This document shows positions 32,603 through 38,735 of a stretch of DNA of 48,558 bases, piece by piece. The stretch's first letter is position 1, and every line of letters starts with the position of its first letter. Made by a program: the position numbers and the translations under genes. The notes under the pieces are model-generated. The model did no database searches. It saw nothing but the letters and a program-made list of their open reading frames with translations, and was not told the origin of the DNA. Source of the stretch: a virus; IMG/VR virus record IMGVR_UViG_3300015371_000061, positions 1-48,558 of that record, one strand, 5' to 3'.

Positions 32603-32750
32603 ACCGCGCGAGATGTACCGCATCTCCAAGATGCACCGCAAGTCCAAGGCATGGCAACGACACGGAGGTAAGTATACCCAGGACGACGCCAACAGGATCA
32701 AGCGAGAGCTTGAACACAAGGGTTGGGTAGTAACCGTCTATCGAGCGTAA
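32595..32750 (+). CDS. Small basic protein (51 aa)
   Basis: ATG at 32595, overlapping the previous stop. Arg/Lys/His-rich: YRISKMHRKSKAWQRHGGKY then ANRIKRELEHKGWVVTVYRA. A helix followed by a strand suggests nucleic-acid contact. Function unknown. Confidence 0.55.
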   Translation: MPEPREMYRISKMHRKSKAWQRHGGKYTQDDANRIKRELEHKGWVVTVYRA

Positions 32751-32761
32751 GGAGCACGGAC

Positions 32762-33283
32762 ATGGCAGTTGACGCAGCACGCGCAGTAATCGAGCGATTC
32801 CAGAACGAGACCATCGACGATTACGGCCACACGTCGAAGCACGATGAGTTCCACGATCTCGCAGGTGAGCTGAACCACGAGGACTTCGACCCGGAGGATG
32901 AGGCCCAGCTTCGGGACGTGTTCCTGTACAACGGAATCGAAACCGAGTACATTCAGGACTTCAAGGAGTGGTTTGCCGCGCAGCAGAAGATCGCGGCATA
33001 CCTCGCGGGCCTGGGTGCGGAGTACCTGGACAGCTACGCGCCAGATTGGCGCGATCGTGTGGACGAGCAGCGCCTCACGATGTCATCAGGCCAGTCGTGC
33101 ATTCTCGGCCAGGTGTTCGGTGACTACGAAGCCGGCATCAACCAGATCTACCGCGCACGTGCGAGGGACGAGGAGTACGTCGATATCACGAGCTTCTCGA
33201 AGGGTCACGGATTCATCGACAACGGCGCGTGCTATCTCGCATTGGACTATGCGTGGCAGGACGAGCTGCTCAAGCGTCGTTAG
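32762..33283 (+). CDS. CxLGQ-type early protein (173 aa)
   Basis: ATG at 32762 behind GTAAGGAGC. Contains a large acidic helical N-terminal region and a C-terminal domain with QSCILGQVFGDYEAGINQIY, GFIDNGACYLALDYAWQDEL. The same Cys-x-Leu/Ile-Gly-Gln pattern recurs in the gene at 41746, so the two share a domain that is common in actinophage early regions. Function unknown. Confidence 0.65.
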   Translation: MAVDAARAVIERFQNETIDDYGHTSKHDEFHDLAGELNHEDFDPEDEAQLRDVFLYNGIETEYIQDFKEWFAAQQKIAAYLAGLGAEYLDSYAPDWRDRVDEQRLTMSSGQSCILGQVFGDYEAGINQIYRARARDEEYVDITSFSKGHGFIDNGACYLALDYAWQDELLKRR

Positions 33284-33316
33284 ATAGTACACGACTGAAA
33301 GGAGCAAGACTATACG

Positions 33317-33544
33317 GTGATAGCCAGGACAGAGGAATTCGCGTTCCACAAGATCAATGATTTACAGTGGCGCTTTGGGGTACTGGAAGATGGACACAGT
33401 ACCACCATCCTCAACAGCGAGAAGAACGAGCGCGTCGCTGCCCTTATGCGACTAGGGTTTGTCATAGTCAGACAAGATGAGCACAATCACTTCGTCGTGC
33501 TCGGGCGAACCGTAGAGGTCGATCTAGACCCCGTCGTGCTGTAG
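33317..33544 (+). CDS. Small beta-rich protein (75 aa)
   Basis: GTG at 33317; a GGAGC site is about 12 nt upstream, which is far. Alternating strands: FHKINDLQWRFGVLEDG, LMRLGFVIVRQDEHNHFVVL. No family recognised. Confidence 0.5.
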   Translation: MIARTEEFAFHKINDLQWRFGVLEDGHSTTILNSEKNERVAALMRLGFVIVRQDEHNHFVVLGRTVEVDLDPVVL

Positions 33545-33551
33545 GCGAGCG

Positions 33552-34022
33552 GTGCCCAAGTCTGATAGAATCCAGCCGGTGCCGACCCTGCTAGATAACT
33601 GCATTCGCTTCTATGAGGCATTAGACGAGGACGCGGTAACAGCAGAGGACGGTACGCGAGTGTTCAAAGGCCACACTACCGTCAAGATGCGGAGCCTCAA
33701 CCCTCCGATTGGGCAGGCACACTACAGCCGCATACGCCGTTATCTTGTGGCTATGGACTGCATTGAGAAGGTGCAGGCAGGCTCGAGGTTTTCCGAGTCA
33801 GTATGGATTTTGCACAGACCACCGACACAGGAGTTGATGGCGAGTGCAGATCCTGCTATGCTTTCTCAGAACAACAACGATCGCATGAAGATCTTGGTGC
33901 TCACGCAGTCCATCAAAGATATTCAGACACAGCTAGGAGGTATGAATGTCGTAAAGGCCATGCAGAATCTCGAAGAACGGCTCACAGTATTAGAAACCCA
34001 GATGAAGGAGAGAGATGGCTAA
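33552..34022 (+). CDS. Winged-helix coiled-coil protein
   Basis: 156 aa from a GTG at 33552. Residues about 15-90 look like a winged helix: LDNCIRFYEALDEDA, HYSRIRRYLVAMDCIEKVQA, SESVWILHRP. The C-terminal 50 residues form a coiled coil (AMQNLEERLTVLETQMKERD). Likely a regulatory DNA-binding protein, second of its kind in this operon. Confidence 0.6.
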   Translation: MPKSDRIQPVPTLLDNCIRFYEALDEDAVTAEDGTRVFKGHTTVKMRSLNPPIGQAHYSRIRRYLVAMDCIEKVQAGSRFSESVWILHRPPTQELMASADPAMLSQNNNDRMKILVLTQSIKDIQTQLGGMNVVKAMQNLEERLTVLETQMKERDG

Positions 34023-34392
34023 CAAGCCAGCCGCAGAGCGACAGTCGATGGCAGATGCAGCCGCAGAGCTCGAAGCCCTCATGGAGGACACTGACGAGCA
34101 AGAGCTGAGGCAGATCCACGCCGGCGGCGTCAAGGACAGCAAGTGGCGTCGTGTCGTGGACAACTTCCTGGACTCAGGGAAGCCGATGCGAAAGTTCGTC
34201 ATTCCTGACGACGGGCCGATCAAGCTCGGCGCAGTTACGTCCGGCCTCCAGAACGTGAAGAAGCGTTCAGAGGATGCCGGAGCGCCACTTCCGATCAGCA
34301 TCACATCGTCCAAGCTCAAGAAGACGGTTATCCTCGTGAACACGGAGCTGTACAGCGAGGAAGAGGCAGAAGCAGAAGTCGCAACTGCCTAA
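34015..34392 (+). CDS. Unknown early protein (125 aa)
   Basis: ATG at 34015. Acidic helical N-terminus (ADAAAELEALMEDTDEQELR), then KWRRVVDNFLDSGKPMRKFV and beta strands (TVILVNTELY), ending in an acidic tail. Looks like a small globular protein; family unknown. Last gene before a strong hairpin. Confidence 0.6.
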   Translation: MANKPAAERQSMADAAAELEALMEDTDEQELRQIHAGGVKDSKWRRVVDNFLDSGKPMRKFVIPDDGPIKLGAVTSGLQNVKKRSEDAGAPLPISITSSKLKKTVILVNTELYSEEEAEAEVATA

Positions 34393-34406
34393 GTAGCACA
34401 CACTGA

Positions 34407-34435
34407 GGCCCGGTGATCGTTTAGATCACCGGGCC
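34407..34435 (+). terminator. Strong hairpin before GH16 gene
   Basis: GGCCCGGTGATC pairs with GATCACCGGGCC over 12 bp, loop 5 nt. No T-run directly after. Confidence 0.6.
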
Positions 34436-34446
34436 AAACGTGTTTC

Positions 34447-34455
34447 TGTTACAAT
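34447..34455 (+). promoter_or_regulatory. Putative extended -10 promoter for GH16 gene
   Basis: TGTTACAAT (TGn-TACAAT) lies just after the hairpin, giving a start near 34462 and a leader of about 60 nt before the ATG at 34524. Confidence 0.4.
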
Positions 34456-34523
34456 CGTCCGAGCTACGCAAAGGCCGCCCCCAAGAAAACCTGTTGCCAA
34501 ACAGGCCGACGAAAGGAGAGCAA

Positions 34524-35153
34524 ATGCGTAGATTGGCAGGGCTCGTGGGTTTGATTGTCGTCATGATGATCCCCACACAAGCCCAGGGTGCCAACGGACT
34601 CACATGGAGTGGGTACGCTTGGCACATTCACAACGGCACAGGCGCGTTAGGCCAGGCATGGTCAGCAAGTAACGTAAGTGTGTCGAGCGACGGAGTGCTG
34701 CATATCAAGGTCGCCAACAAGGTAGGCGGCGGTATCGGCATGAAGACGAACCGCACTTACGGGACGTATCAGGTGCGGATGCGAATGTCCAAGGGTACAG
34801 GCAAGCCTGTCGTGCTTTTGTGGCCACAGAACGGAAACCGGCCAGAGATTGACTTCGCAGAAGGCTCGAACCCAGATCCGAACCGAGTGGATATGCACGC
34901 TACGTGGCACCCAGATATGGTGAAGAGCCACATGGTGCATTACTCCCTCGCCATCGACTACTCACAGTGGCACACGTTTGGTGTCGTGTGGAAGTCAACC
35001 GGCATCGACTTCACCGTCGATGGACGGCTCTGGGGGCACTCTGACGCAACGTCGCACGTACCGATGCATGTCAGCATCGCAGCGAACTGGAAGCCGGAAG
35101 AGCAGGTGACACCGGCTACCACGCTGGACGTTGCGTGGGTGCATCTCTCGTAG
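34524..35153 (+). CDS. Exported GH16-family glycoside hydrolase-like enzyme
   Basis: 210 aa from an ATG at 34524 behind AAAGGAGAGC. The signal peptide MRRLAGLVGLIVVMMIPTQA ends at QG. The mature protein is a single beta-jellyroll with GTYQVRMRMSKGTGKPVVLL, the catalytic motif PEIDFAEGS (E-x-D-x-x-E; nucleophile and acid/base Glu with the assisting Asp), WHTFGVVW and FTVDGRLWGH, all diagnostic of GH16 beta-glucanase/laminarinase-type enzymes. It would cleave an extracellular or wall-associated beta-glycan. The length is short for GH16. Being a free exported enzyme rather than a virion part is unusual in a phage. Confidence 0.8.
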   Translation: MRRLAGLVGLIVVMMIPTQAQGANGLTWSGYAWHIHNGTGALGQAWSASNVSVSSDGVLHIKVANKVGGGIGMKTNRTYGTYQVRMRMSKGTGKPVVLLWPQNGNRPEIDFAEGSNPDPNRVDMHATWHPDMVKSHMVHYSLAIDYSQWHTFGVVWKSTGIDFTVDGRLWGHSDATSHVPMHVSIAANWKPEEQVTPATTLDVAWVHLS

Positions 35154-35172
35154 TCACTACGAGGCGGGGGGC

Positions 35173-35205
35173 GGGAGTACGTATGGCGGGGGCCTGCGTA
35201 CTCCC
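35173..35205 (+). terminator. GTAC-core hairpin after GH16 gene
   Basis: GGGAGTACG pairs with CGTACTCCC with a G-rich internal loop. A copy of the dispersed motif starts one base after it. Confidence 0.55.
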
Positions 35206-35215
35206 AAACCCCACA
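35206..35215 (+). repeat. Dispersed motif site 7
   Basis: AAACCCCACA extended to AAACCCCACAGCCCTGG, identical over 17 nt to 16120-16136. Intergenic, upstream of the transglycosylase-like gene. Confidence 0.7.
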
Positions 35216-35244
35216 GCCCTGGAAGCTACTAGGAGGACGGATCT

Positions 35245-35772
35245 ATCCGGTTCAAGGTACTCACCATAAGTGCTGCCACACTTGCATTGGCAGCACCGGC
35301 TACAGAAGCAAAGGTACATGTACCACACTCAGTTCAGTCACCAATCCTGTATCAGATCCATCACTGGGTACGGGCCACGCACAAGGCGCAGGACGCGATG
35401 GGCGCTGCGAGGACGAAGTACCGTCACGCGGCGGAGCGCACGGAGTCCACAGAGTTTCGACTGTGGATTCGCCACGAGTGGCATCACAGAGCCGTAGTTG
35501 CGCGCCACAAGCTGCGGGCTGTGGGGTCTTCGATCTACGCGACCCTGCTTTGCATCCACCCGTTTGAAGAGCCGTCATGGAGCACAGTTGCCGGCGGGTT
35601 AGGCTTCGTGTATCCACCATCGGCCTACAACATTGGGTCAACGGATGCGCTGGCAGCTCAGTACGGTGATTCGTGGTACACGTGGCCTGTACAGGCCCAG
35701 CTCGCGTTCGGAGCAGAGCTTGTGAAGGCATATGGCTACAGCCCGTGGACTACGGCGTACCATTGTGTCTGA
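35245..35772 (+). CDS. Exported transglycosylase/Rpf-like protein with probable ATC start
   Basis: AGGAGG lies 8 nt before ATC (35245), from which the frame reads RFKVLTISAATLALAAPATE then A, a complete signal peptide. The first ATG/GTG/TTG in frame is a TTG at 35287 that would remove most of it. The mature part (about 150 aa) has a basic helix-rich region, then CIHPFEEPSWSTVAG and GYSPWTTAYHC, resembling the Cys-flanked, Glu-containing core of actinobacterial resuscitation-factor/transglycosylase-like domains. It probably cleaves peptidoglycan outside the membrane. The catalytic Glu is likely one of the EE pair. Confidence 0.6.
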   Translation: MRFKVLTISAATLALAAPATEAKVHVPHSVQSPILYQIHHWVRATHKAQDAMGAARTKYRHAAERTESTEFRLWIRHEWHHRAVVARHKLRAVGSSIYATLLCIHPFEEPSWSTVAGGLGFVYPPSAYNIGSTDALAAQYGDSWYTWPVQAQLAFGAELVKAYGYSPWTTAYHCV

Positions 35773-35851
35773 GACGGCCTGGCGCAACTTCGCCATCTAC
35801 GTGGTTATCGTAGTTATGATCGTGGTTGTAGCCAACCTCATTTGGAGGTAG
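35765..35851 (+). CDS. 28-aa membrane peptide after transglycosylase-like gene
   Basis: GTG at 35765 overlapping the previous stop. SETAWRNFAIYVVIVVMIVV then VANLIWR is a single membrane span. Its position next to wall-active enzymes makes a holin- or pore-related role possible, but at 28 aa this is only inference. Confidence 0.5.
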   Translation: MSETAWRNFAIYVVIVVMIVVVANLIWR

Positions 35852-35970
35852 CTGTTTGACTTTACGGCCCGAGTATGATAGGGTCGGTTGTTGAACGGCT
35901 GGACAGTCGGGCAAGGGGTCGTCCGGCCCAGACGGCCCCTTGCCGCTAACTTTCCATGTTAGGGGGCACA
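35852..35970 (+). promoter_or_regulatory. Non-coding leader with promoter-like element and long hairpin
   Basis: TTGACT and TAGGGT with 17-nt spacing (near 35856-35884) could be a promoter. A long stem follows: GCAAGGGG-T-CGTC pairs with GACG-G-CCCCTTGC (35911-35943). The next gene starts at a GTG at 35971. Confidence 0.45.
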
Positions 35971-36153
35971 GTGGCTCAATGCGAATACGTCGCATGTTTC
36001 GAGGAAGCAACTGCTGGACGGTTAGTAGAAGCGCCTCACGGCCATTCATGGACGGCCAACGTCTGCCAGCGACACGGAAAAGAACTGGATAGGGGATTGC
36101 CTATGACCATTCTCGTGTACGCCCAAGTGCGGACAGAGCAGACCACGTCATGA
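35971..36153 (+). CDS. Small Cys/His protein (zinc-binding?)
   Basis: 60 aa from a GTG at 35971 with AGGGGG 5 nt upstream. QCEYVACFEEAT and NVCQRHGKEL give a C-x5-C...C-x2-H set, common in phage small zinc proteins. Overlaps the next gene by ATGA. Confidence 0.6.
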   Translation: MAQCEYVACFEEATAGRLVEAPHGHSWTANVCQRHGKELDRGLPMTILVYAQVRTEQTTS

Positions 36154-36470
36154 GTCGTGAACATGACGAAGCCATCAGAGCAGCACTACGTCGTCAGAAC
36201 CCACTAGAGCAGCAGGGGCCACCACCGCCACCGAGGGCACACAAGACAGAGATTCTGGACGGTGGATGGACTATCGGTGTGGGGCCATCACCGATGGGCG
36301 GGCCGGCGGTCATCATCTCGTCCATAGATGGATCGCTAGATATGATCTACCCATTCCGCGACACACTACACTTCGCGGAGTTTAGAGCTGGCGCAGAGCA
36401 GGTAGCGCAGGCTTTCAGACAGAGGCAGGAAGCAGGACAGGACAACGGACAGCCAGAAGACGGTGAGTAG
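36150..36470 (+). CDS. Unknown early protein (106 aa)
   Basis: ATGA overlap. A basic helical N-terminus, a Pro-rich linker (QQGPPPPPRAHK), a beta region (GWTIGVGPSPMGGPAVIISS) and an acidic Gln-rich tail. No family recognised. Confidence 0.55.
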   Translation: MSREHDEAIRAALRRQNPLEQQGPPPPPRAHKTEILDGGWTIGVGPSPMGGPAVIISSIDGSLDMIYPFRDTLHFAEFRAGAEQVAQAFRQRQEAGQDNGQPEDGE

Positions 36471-36549
36471 GCTACTCTCCTACTTTCTCTTCTGGTTCTG
36501 GTACGTACCACGAGATGAGCTTCGGGTGCTATATAGGAAGCTCAAATAG
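36463..36549 (+). CDS. 28-aa aromatic membrane-associated peptide
   Basis: GTG at 36463, overlapping the previous gene. SRLLSYFLFWFWYVPRDELR then VLYRKLK: a short aromatic hydrophobic segment followed by a charged tail, similar in size to the other tiny membrane peptides. Its last base is the first base of the hairpin array. Confidence 0.45.
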   Translation: MSRLLSYFLFWFWYVPRDELRVLYRKLK

Positions 36550-36701
36550 TGGGCCGTGACCTATCCCATCCCCCTCAGCGTCACGGCCCACACAAAGACG
36601 TGCGCCGATACTCCCTGAATCGGCGCACGCCTAGCTTGTGCGTGTCCACTTCGACCACGCACGGGGAGAGTTTGGCGGTATCTCTCGGCCAAAAACCGCC
36701 A
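36549..36701 (+). ncRNA. Tandem four-hairpin structured element
   Basis: Four stems in a row: GTGGGCCGTGAC/GTCACGGCCCAC (36549-36591), CGTGCGCCGAT/ATCGGCGCACG (36599-36629), GTGCGTG/CACGCAC (36638-36662) and TGGCGGT/ACCGCCA (36673-36701). The last competes with TTTGGC/GCCAAA (36671-36693). No reading frame with a start and ribosome site covers it. It could be a small RNA or a regulatory leader for the gene at 36764; strand is not certain. Confidence 0.6.
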
Positions 36702-36763
36702 CCCATTGTCTATTTTGACAACGCTCAGATTTCCACCAAAAATTTTGAGGTTATAGGAGTGAC

Positions 36764-36973
36764 ATGGCTATCGACGGACGTTTCGAGCTCGAAGCGGACG
36801 TGGGCAGGAAGGCTCACGAGGAATCATTACTCCGCACGGATAACCCACACCTATATCTAGCCATAGCCTGGGACAACGGATGGGTAGCTAGGGCGCGCGA
36901 GCAGGAAGCTACGACAGTCGCGACCACAAGAGTCCTTGGGTTCAAGGCATGGATAGCGGCACAGGGGGACTAA
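36764..36973 (+). CDS. Small protein, unknown (69 aa)
   Basis: ATG at 36764 behind AGGAGTGAC, the first gene after the hairpin array. FELEADVGRKAHEESLLRTD then a hydrophobic AIAWDNGWVARAREQ. No family recognised. Confidence 0.6.
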   Translation: MAIDGRFELEADVGRKAHEESLLRTDNPHLYLAIAWDNGWVARAREQEATTVATTRVLGFKAWIAAQGD

Positions 36974-37368
36974 AGTTATGCCCTAGCTGTGGCAGGTGGG
37001 TAGATCAGCTCTCAGAGATTGAGGGCTGGTGTCTTAGGTGCATAGCCGCAGCACAGGGTAAGCAGATAGGGGTCTGCAAGGATTGCGGCACAGAATTCAT
37101 ACCCAACAAGCGATCCACGAAGAGCTACTGTAACAGGTGCAGGTACAGGAGAAATAGTTACAAGAAGCCACGGATGAGATGCAAGAATTGTGGAGCTAAG
37201 ATTTGGGCTCGTCGCCCGAGTAGGTTTTGCGGCAAGCCTGAATGTCAGCTCGCAAAGGCACGATACTTCAAGTGGAAGAAACAGGGACTTTCGGTGACAG
37301 CAGCAATGCATAACGCCGTTACATTGTACAAGCGTAAGCAGAAGGAGAAAGCAGCCACGAAAGGCTAA
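36949..37368 (+). CDS. Multi-zinc-ribbon basic protein
   Basis: 139 aa from an ATG at 36949. Three Cys4-type ribbons: CPSCGRW...CLRC, CKDCGTEF...CNRC, CKNCGAKI...CGKPEC, joined by very basic linkers (RRNSYKKPRMR), then a basic helical tail (YKRKQKEKAATKG). Expected to bind nucleic acid; it could be a transcription regulator or a structural nucleoid protein. Confidence 0.65.
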   Translation: MDSGTGGLKLCPSCGRWVDQLSEIEGWCLRCIAAAQGKQIGVCKDCGTEFIPNKRSTKSYCNRCRYRRNSYKKPRMRCKNCGAKIWARRPSRFCGKPECQLAKARYFKWKKQGLSVTAAMHNAVTLYKRKQKEKAATKG

Positions 37369-37385
37369 CCAACGAAGGGAGTGCC

Positions 37386-38273
37386 ATGAAGTTTCTCAGA
37401 CTGGTCACAGGGACAGGGCTGTTAGCATTGATGTTAGTAGCCGGCAACGCTGTAGCTGCCACCACAGTGAGCGCCAGCAACCCTTGTTCCGGCACTCCCA
37501 CTACATACAACCACGTGATCGTGTACATCATGGAGAACAACTCCATCAAGCAATCACGTCATCACATGCCATTCCTCGACAGCCTTGCAGCGAAGTGCGC
37601 GTACATGACACACGAGCATGCCATTACACACCCGTCCTTGCCTAACTACATGGCGCTGACTGGTGGCTCCACGTTCGGCATCACCAAGAACGCAGATCCG
37701 AAGACGGATGCTGTAGACGAAAACTCAGTGTTCCAGCAGGTGCCAGGCTGGCGTACATGGGCGCAGGGAATGGGCACTAACTGTCATCTCGTGGACAGCA
37801 ACAACTACGTGGTACATCACAACCCCGCCGCCTACTACCTACCGATCCGTAGCGAGTGCAAGGCATGGGACGTGCCACTCAAAGGACATTTGGCAGTAGA
37901 CTTGTCAGGTGGAGGGCCAACGTTGGGAGTGGTCATCCCTGACAACTGCAACAACGCACACTTCGAGCCAACCTGTTCAGGTGGTAGCGACAGGGAAGCA
38001 CGTCTGCGGATTGCGGATAACTACCTGAAAGCCAGGATGCAGACTATCCTCAACAGCGAGGCGTATCACCGAGGGCACACGCTCGTCATCATTACCTGGG
38101 ACGAGGGTAGTGGCAGCAACAAGGTGTATACGGTGCTGGCAGGGCCATCGCTCAACGGTCAGGTAATCACCACGGAATCGACACACTACAGTCTGCTCAG
38201 GCTCATCGAGAAAATCGTAGGCGTGTCATGCCTCAACAACGCATGCACCGCTAGCAAGATCAGCCTACCATGA
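37386..38273 (+). CDS. Exported phosphoesterase-family protein (acid phosphatase/phospholipase C-like)
   Basis: 295 aa from an ATG behind GAAGGGAGTGCC. The signal peptide MKFLRLVTGTGLLALMLVAG ends NAVA. Mature motifs match the Pfam phosphoesterase family: HVIVYIMENNS, HPSLPNYMALTGG, PDNCNNAH, ITWDEGSGS and THYSLLRLIE. Active-site residues in this family include the Glu-Asn of MEN, the Asn of LPNY and the Asp of WDEG. Such enzymes act outside the membrane, on phosphomonoesters or phospholipids. A phage-encoded exported copy could scavenge phosphate or attack the host envelope. Confidence 0.8.
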   Translation: MKFLRLVTGTGLLALMLVAGNAVAATTVSASNPCSGTPTTYNHVIVYIMENNSIKQSRHHMPFLDSLAAKCAYMTHEHAITHPSLPNYMALTGGSTFGITKNADPKTDAVDENSVFQQVPGWRTWAQGMGTNCHLVDSNNYVVHHNPAAYYLPIRSECKAWDVPLKGHLAVDLSGGGPTLGVVIPDNCNNAHFEPTCSGGSDREARLRIADNYLKARMQTILNSEAYHRGHTLVIITWDEGSGSNKVYTVLAGPSLNGQVITTESTHYSLLRLIEKIVGVSCLNNACTASKISLP

Positions 38274-38371
38274 AACCGTCCAGTCTCGTCAAGTGTTCCC
38301 GGTGCAGGAGGCTCATTCGCTGGGACGCATTTCGCTGCCCCTATTGTCATAAAAGGCAAGTAGAGCCATGA
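38270..38371 (+). CDS. 33-aa zinc-ribbon peptide
   Basis: ATGA overlap. VKCSRCRRLIRWDAFRCPYC is a complete C-x2-C...C-x2-C ribbon. Stop overlaps the next ATG. Confidence 0.6.
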   Translation: MKPSSLVKCSRCRRLIRWDAFRCPYCHKRQVEP

Positions 38372-38598
38372 CAGTAGTAGAGTTTCTAGGCGGCCCACTG
38401 GACGGACTCATTCGTGACTTGCCAGACGTGCCCTCCACGTACAGGGTGCCAGTCATGCCGAAGATCACCATGATGTTCGATGCAGAGATACCGCAGCAGT
38501 TCATCGAGCCCAAGGTTATCGAGTACAGACGTAACCGTTTCAAAGGCGGGCCAAAGGACGGCATGATCGTGTACACAGTAAGGCCATACGCACTATGA
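38368..38598 (+). CDS. Small protein, unknown (76 aa)
   Basis: Coupled by ATGA on both sides. FLGGPLDGLIRDLPDVPSTY opening, and RFKGGPKDGMIVYTVRP near the end: the repeated GGPxDG motif marks a small phage protein family found near replication genes. Function unknown. Confidence 0.6.
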   Translation: MTVVEFLGGPLDGLIRDLPDVPSTYRVPVMPKITMMFDAEIPQQFIEPKVIEYRRNRFKGGPKDGMIVYTVRPYAL

Positions 38599-38735
38599 AG
38601 TACGAGCCTGTAGCAGACCCCGATTACGGAAGTGTGCTAGAGAAGAGCGTAAGAGCTGCGTTCATTCGCTTGGGCACAGAATTGAAGTGGATGAACTTCT
38701 GCATGTGGGCCATAGATAGGCGCTGGCAGGGATGA
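38595..38735 (+). CDS. Small helical protein (46 aa)
   Basis: ATG at 38595. KYEPVADPDYGSVLEKSVRA then AFIRLGTELKWMNFCMWAID. Overlaps the helicase start by ATGA. Function unknown. Confidence 0.5.
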   Translation: MKYEPVADPDYGSVLEKSVRAAFIRLGTELKWMNFCMWAIDRRWQG

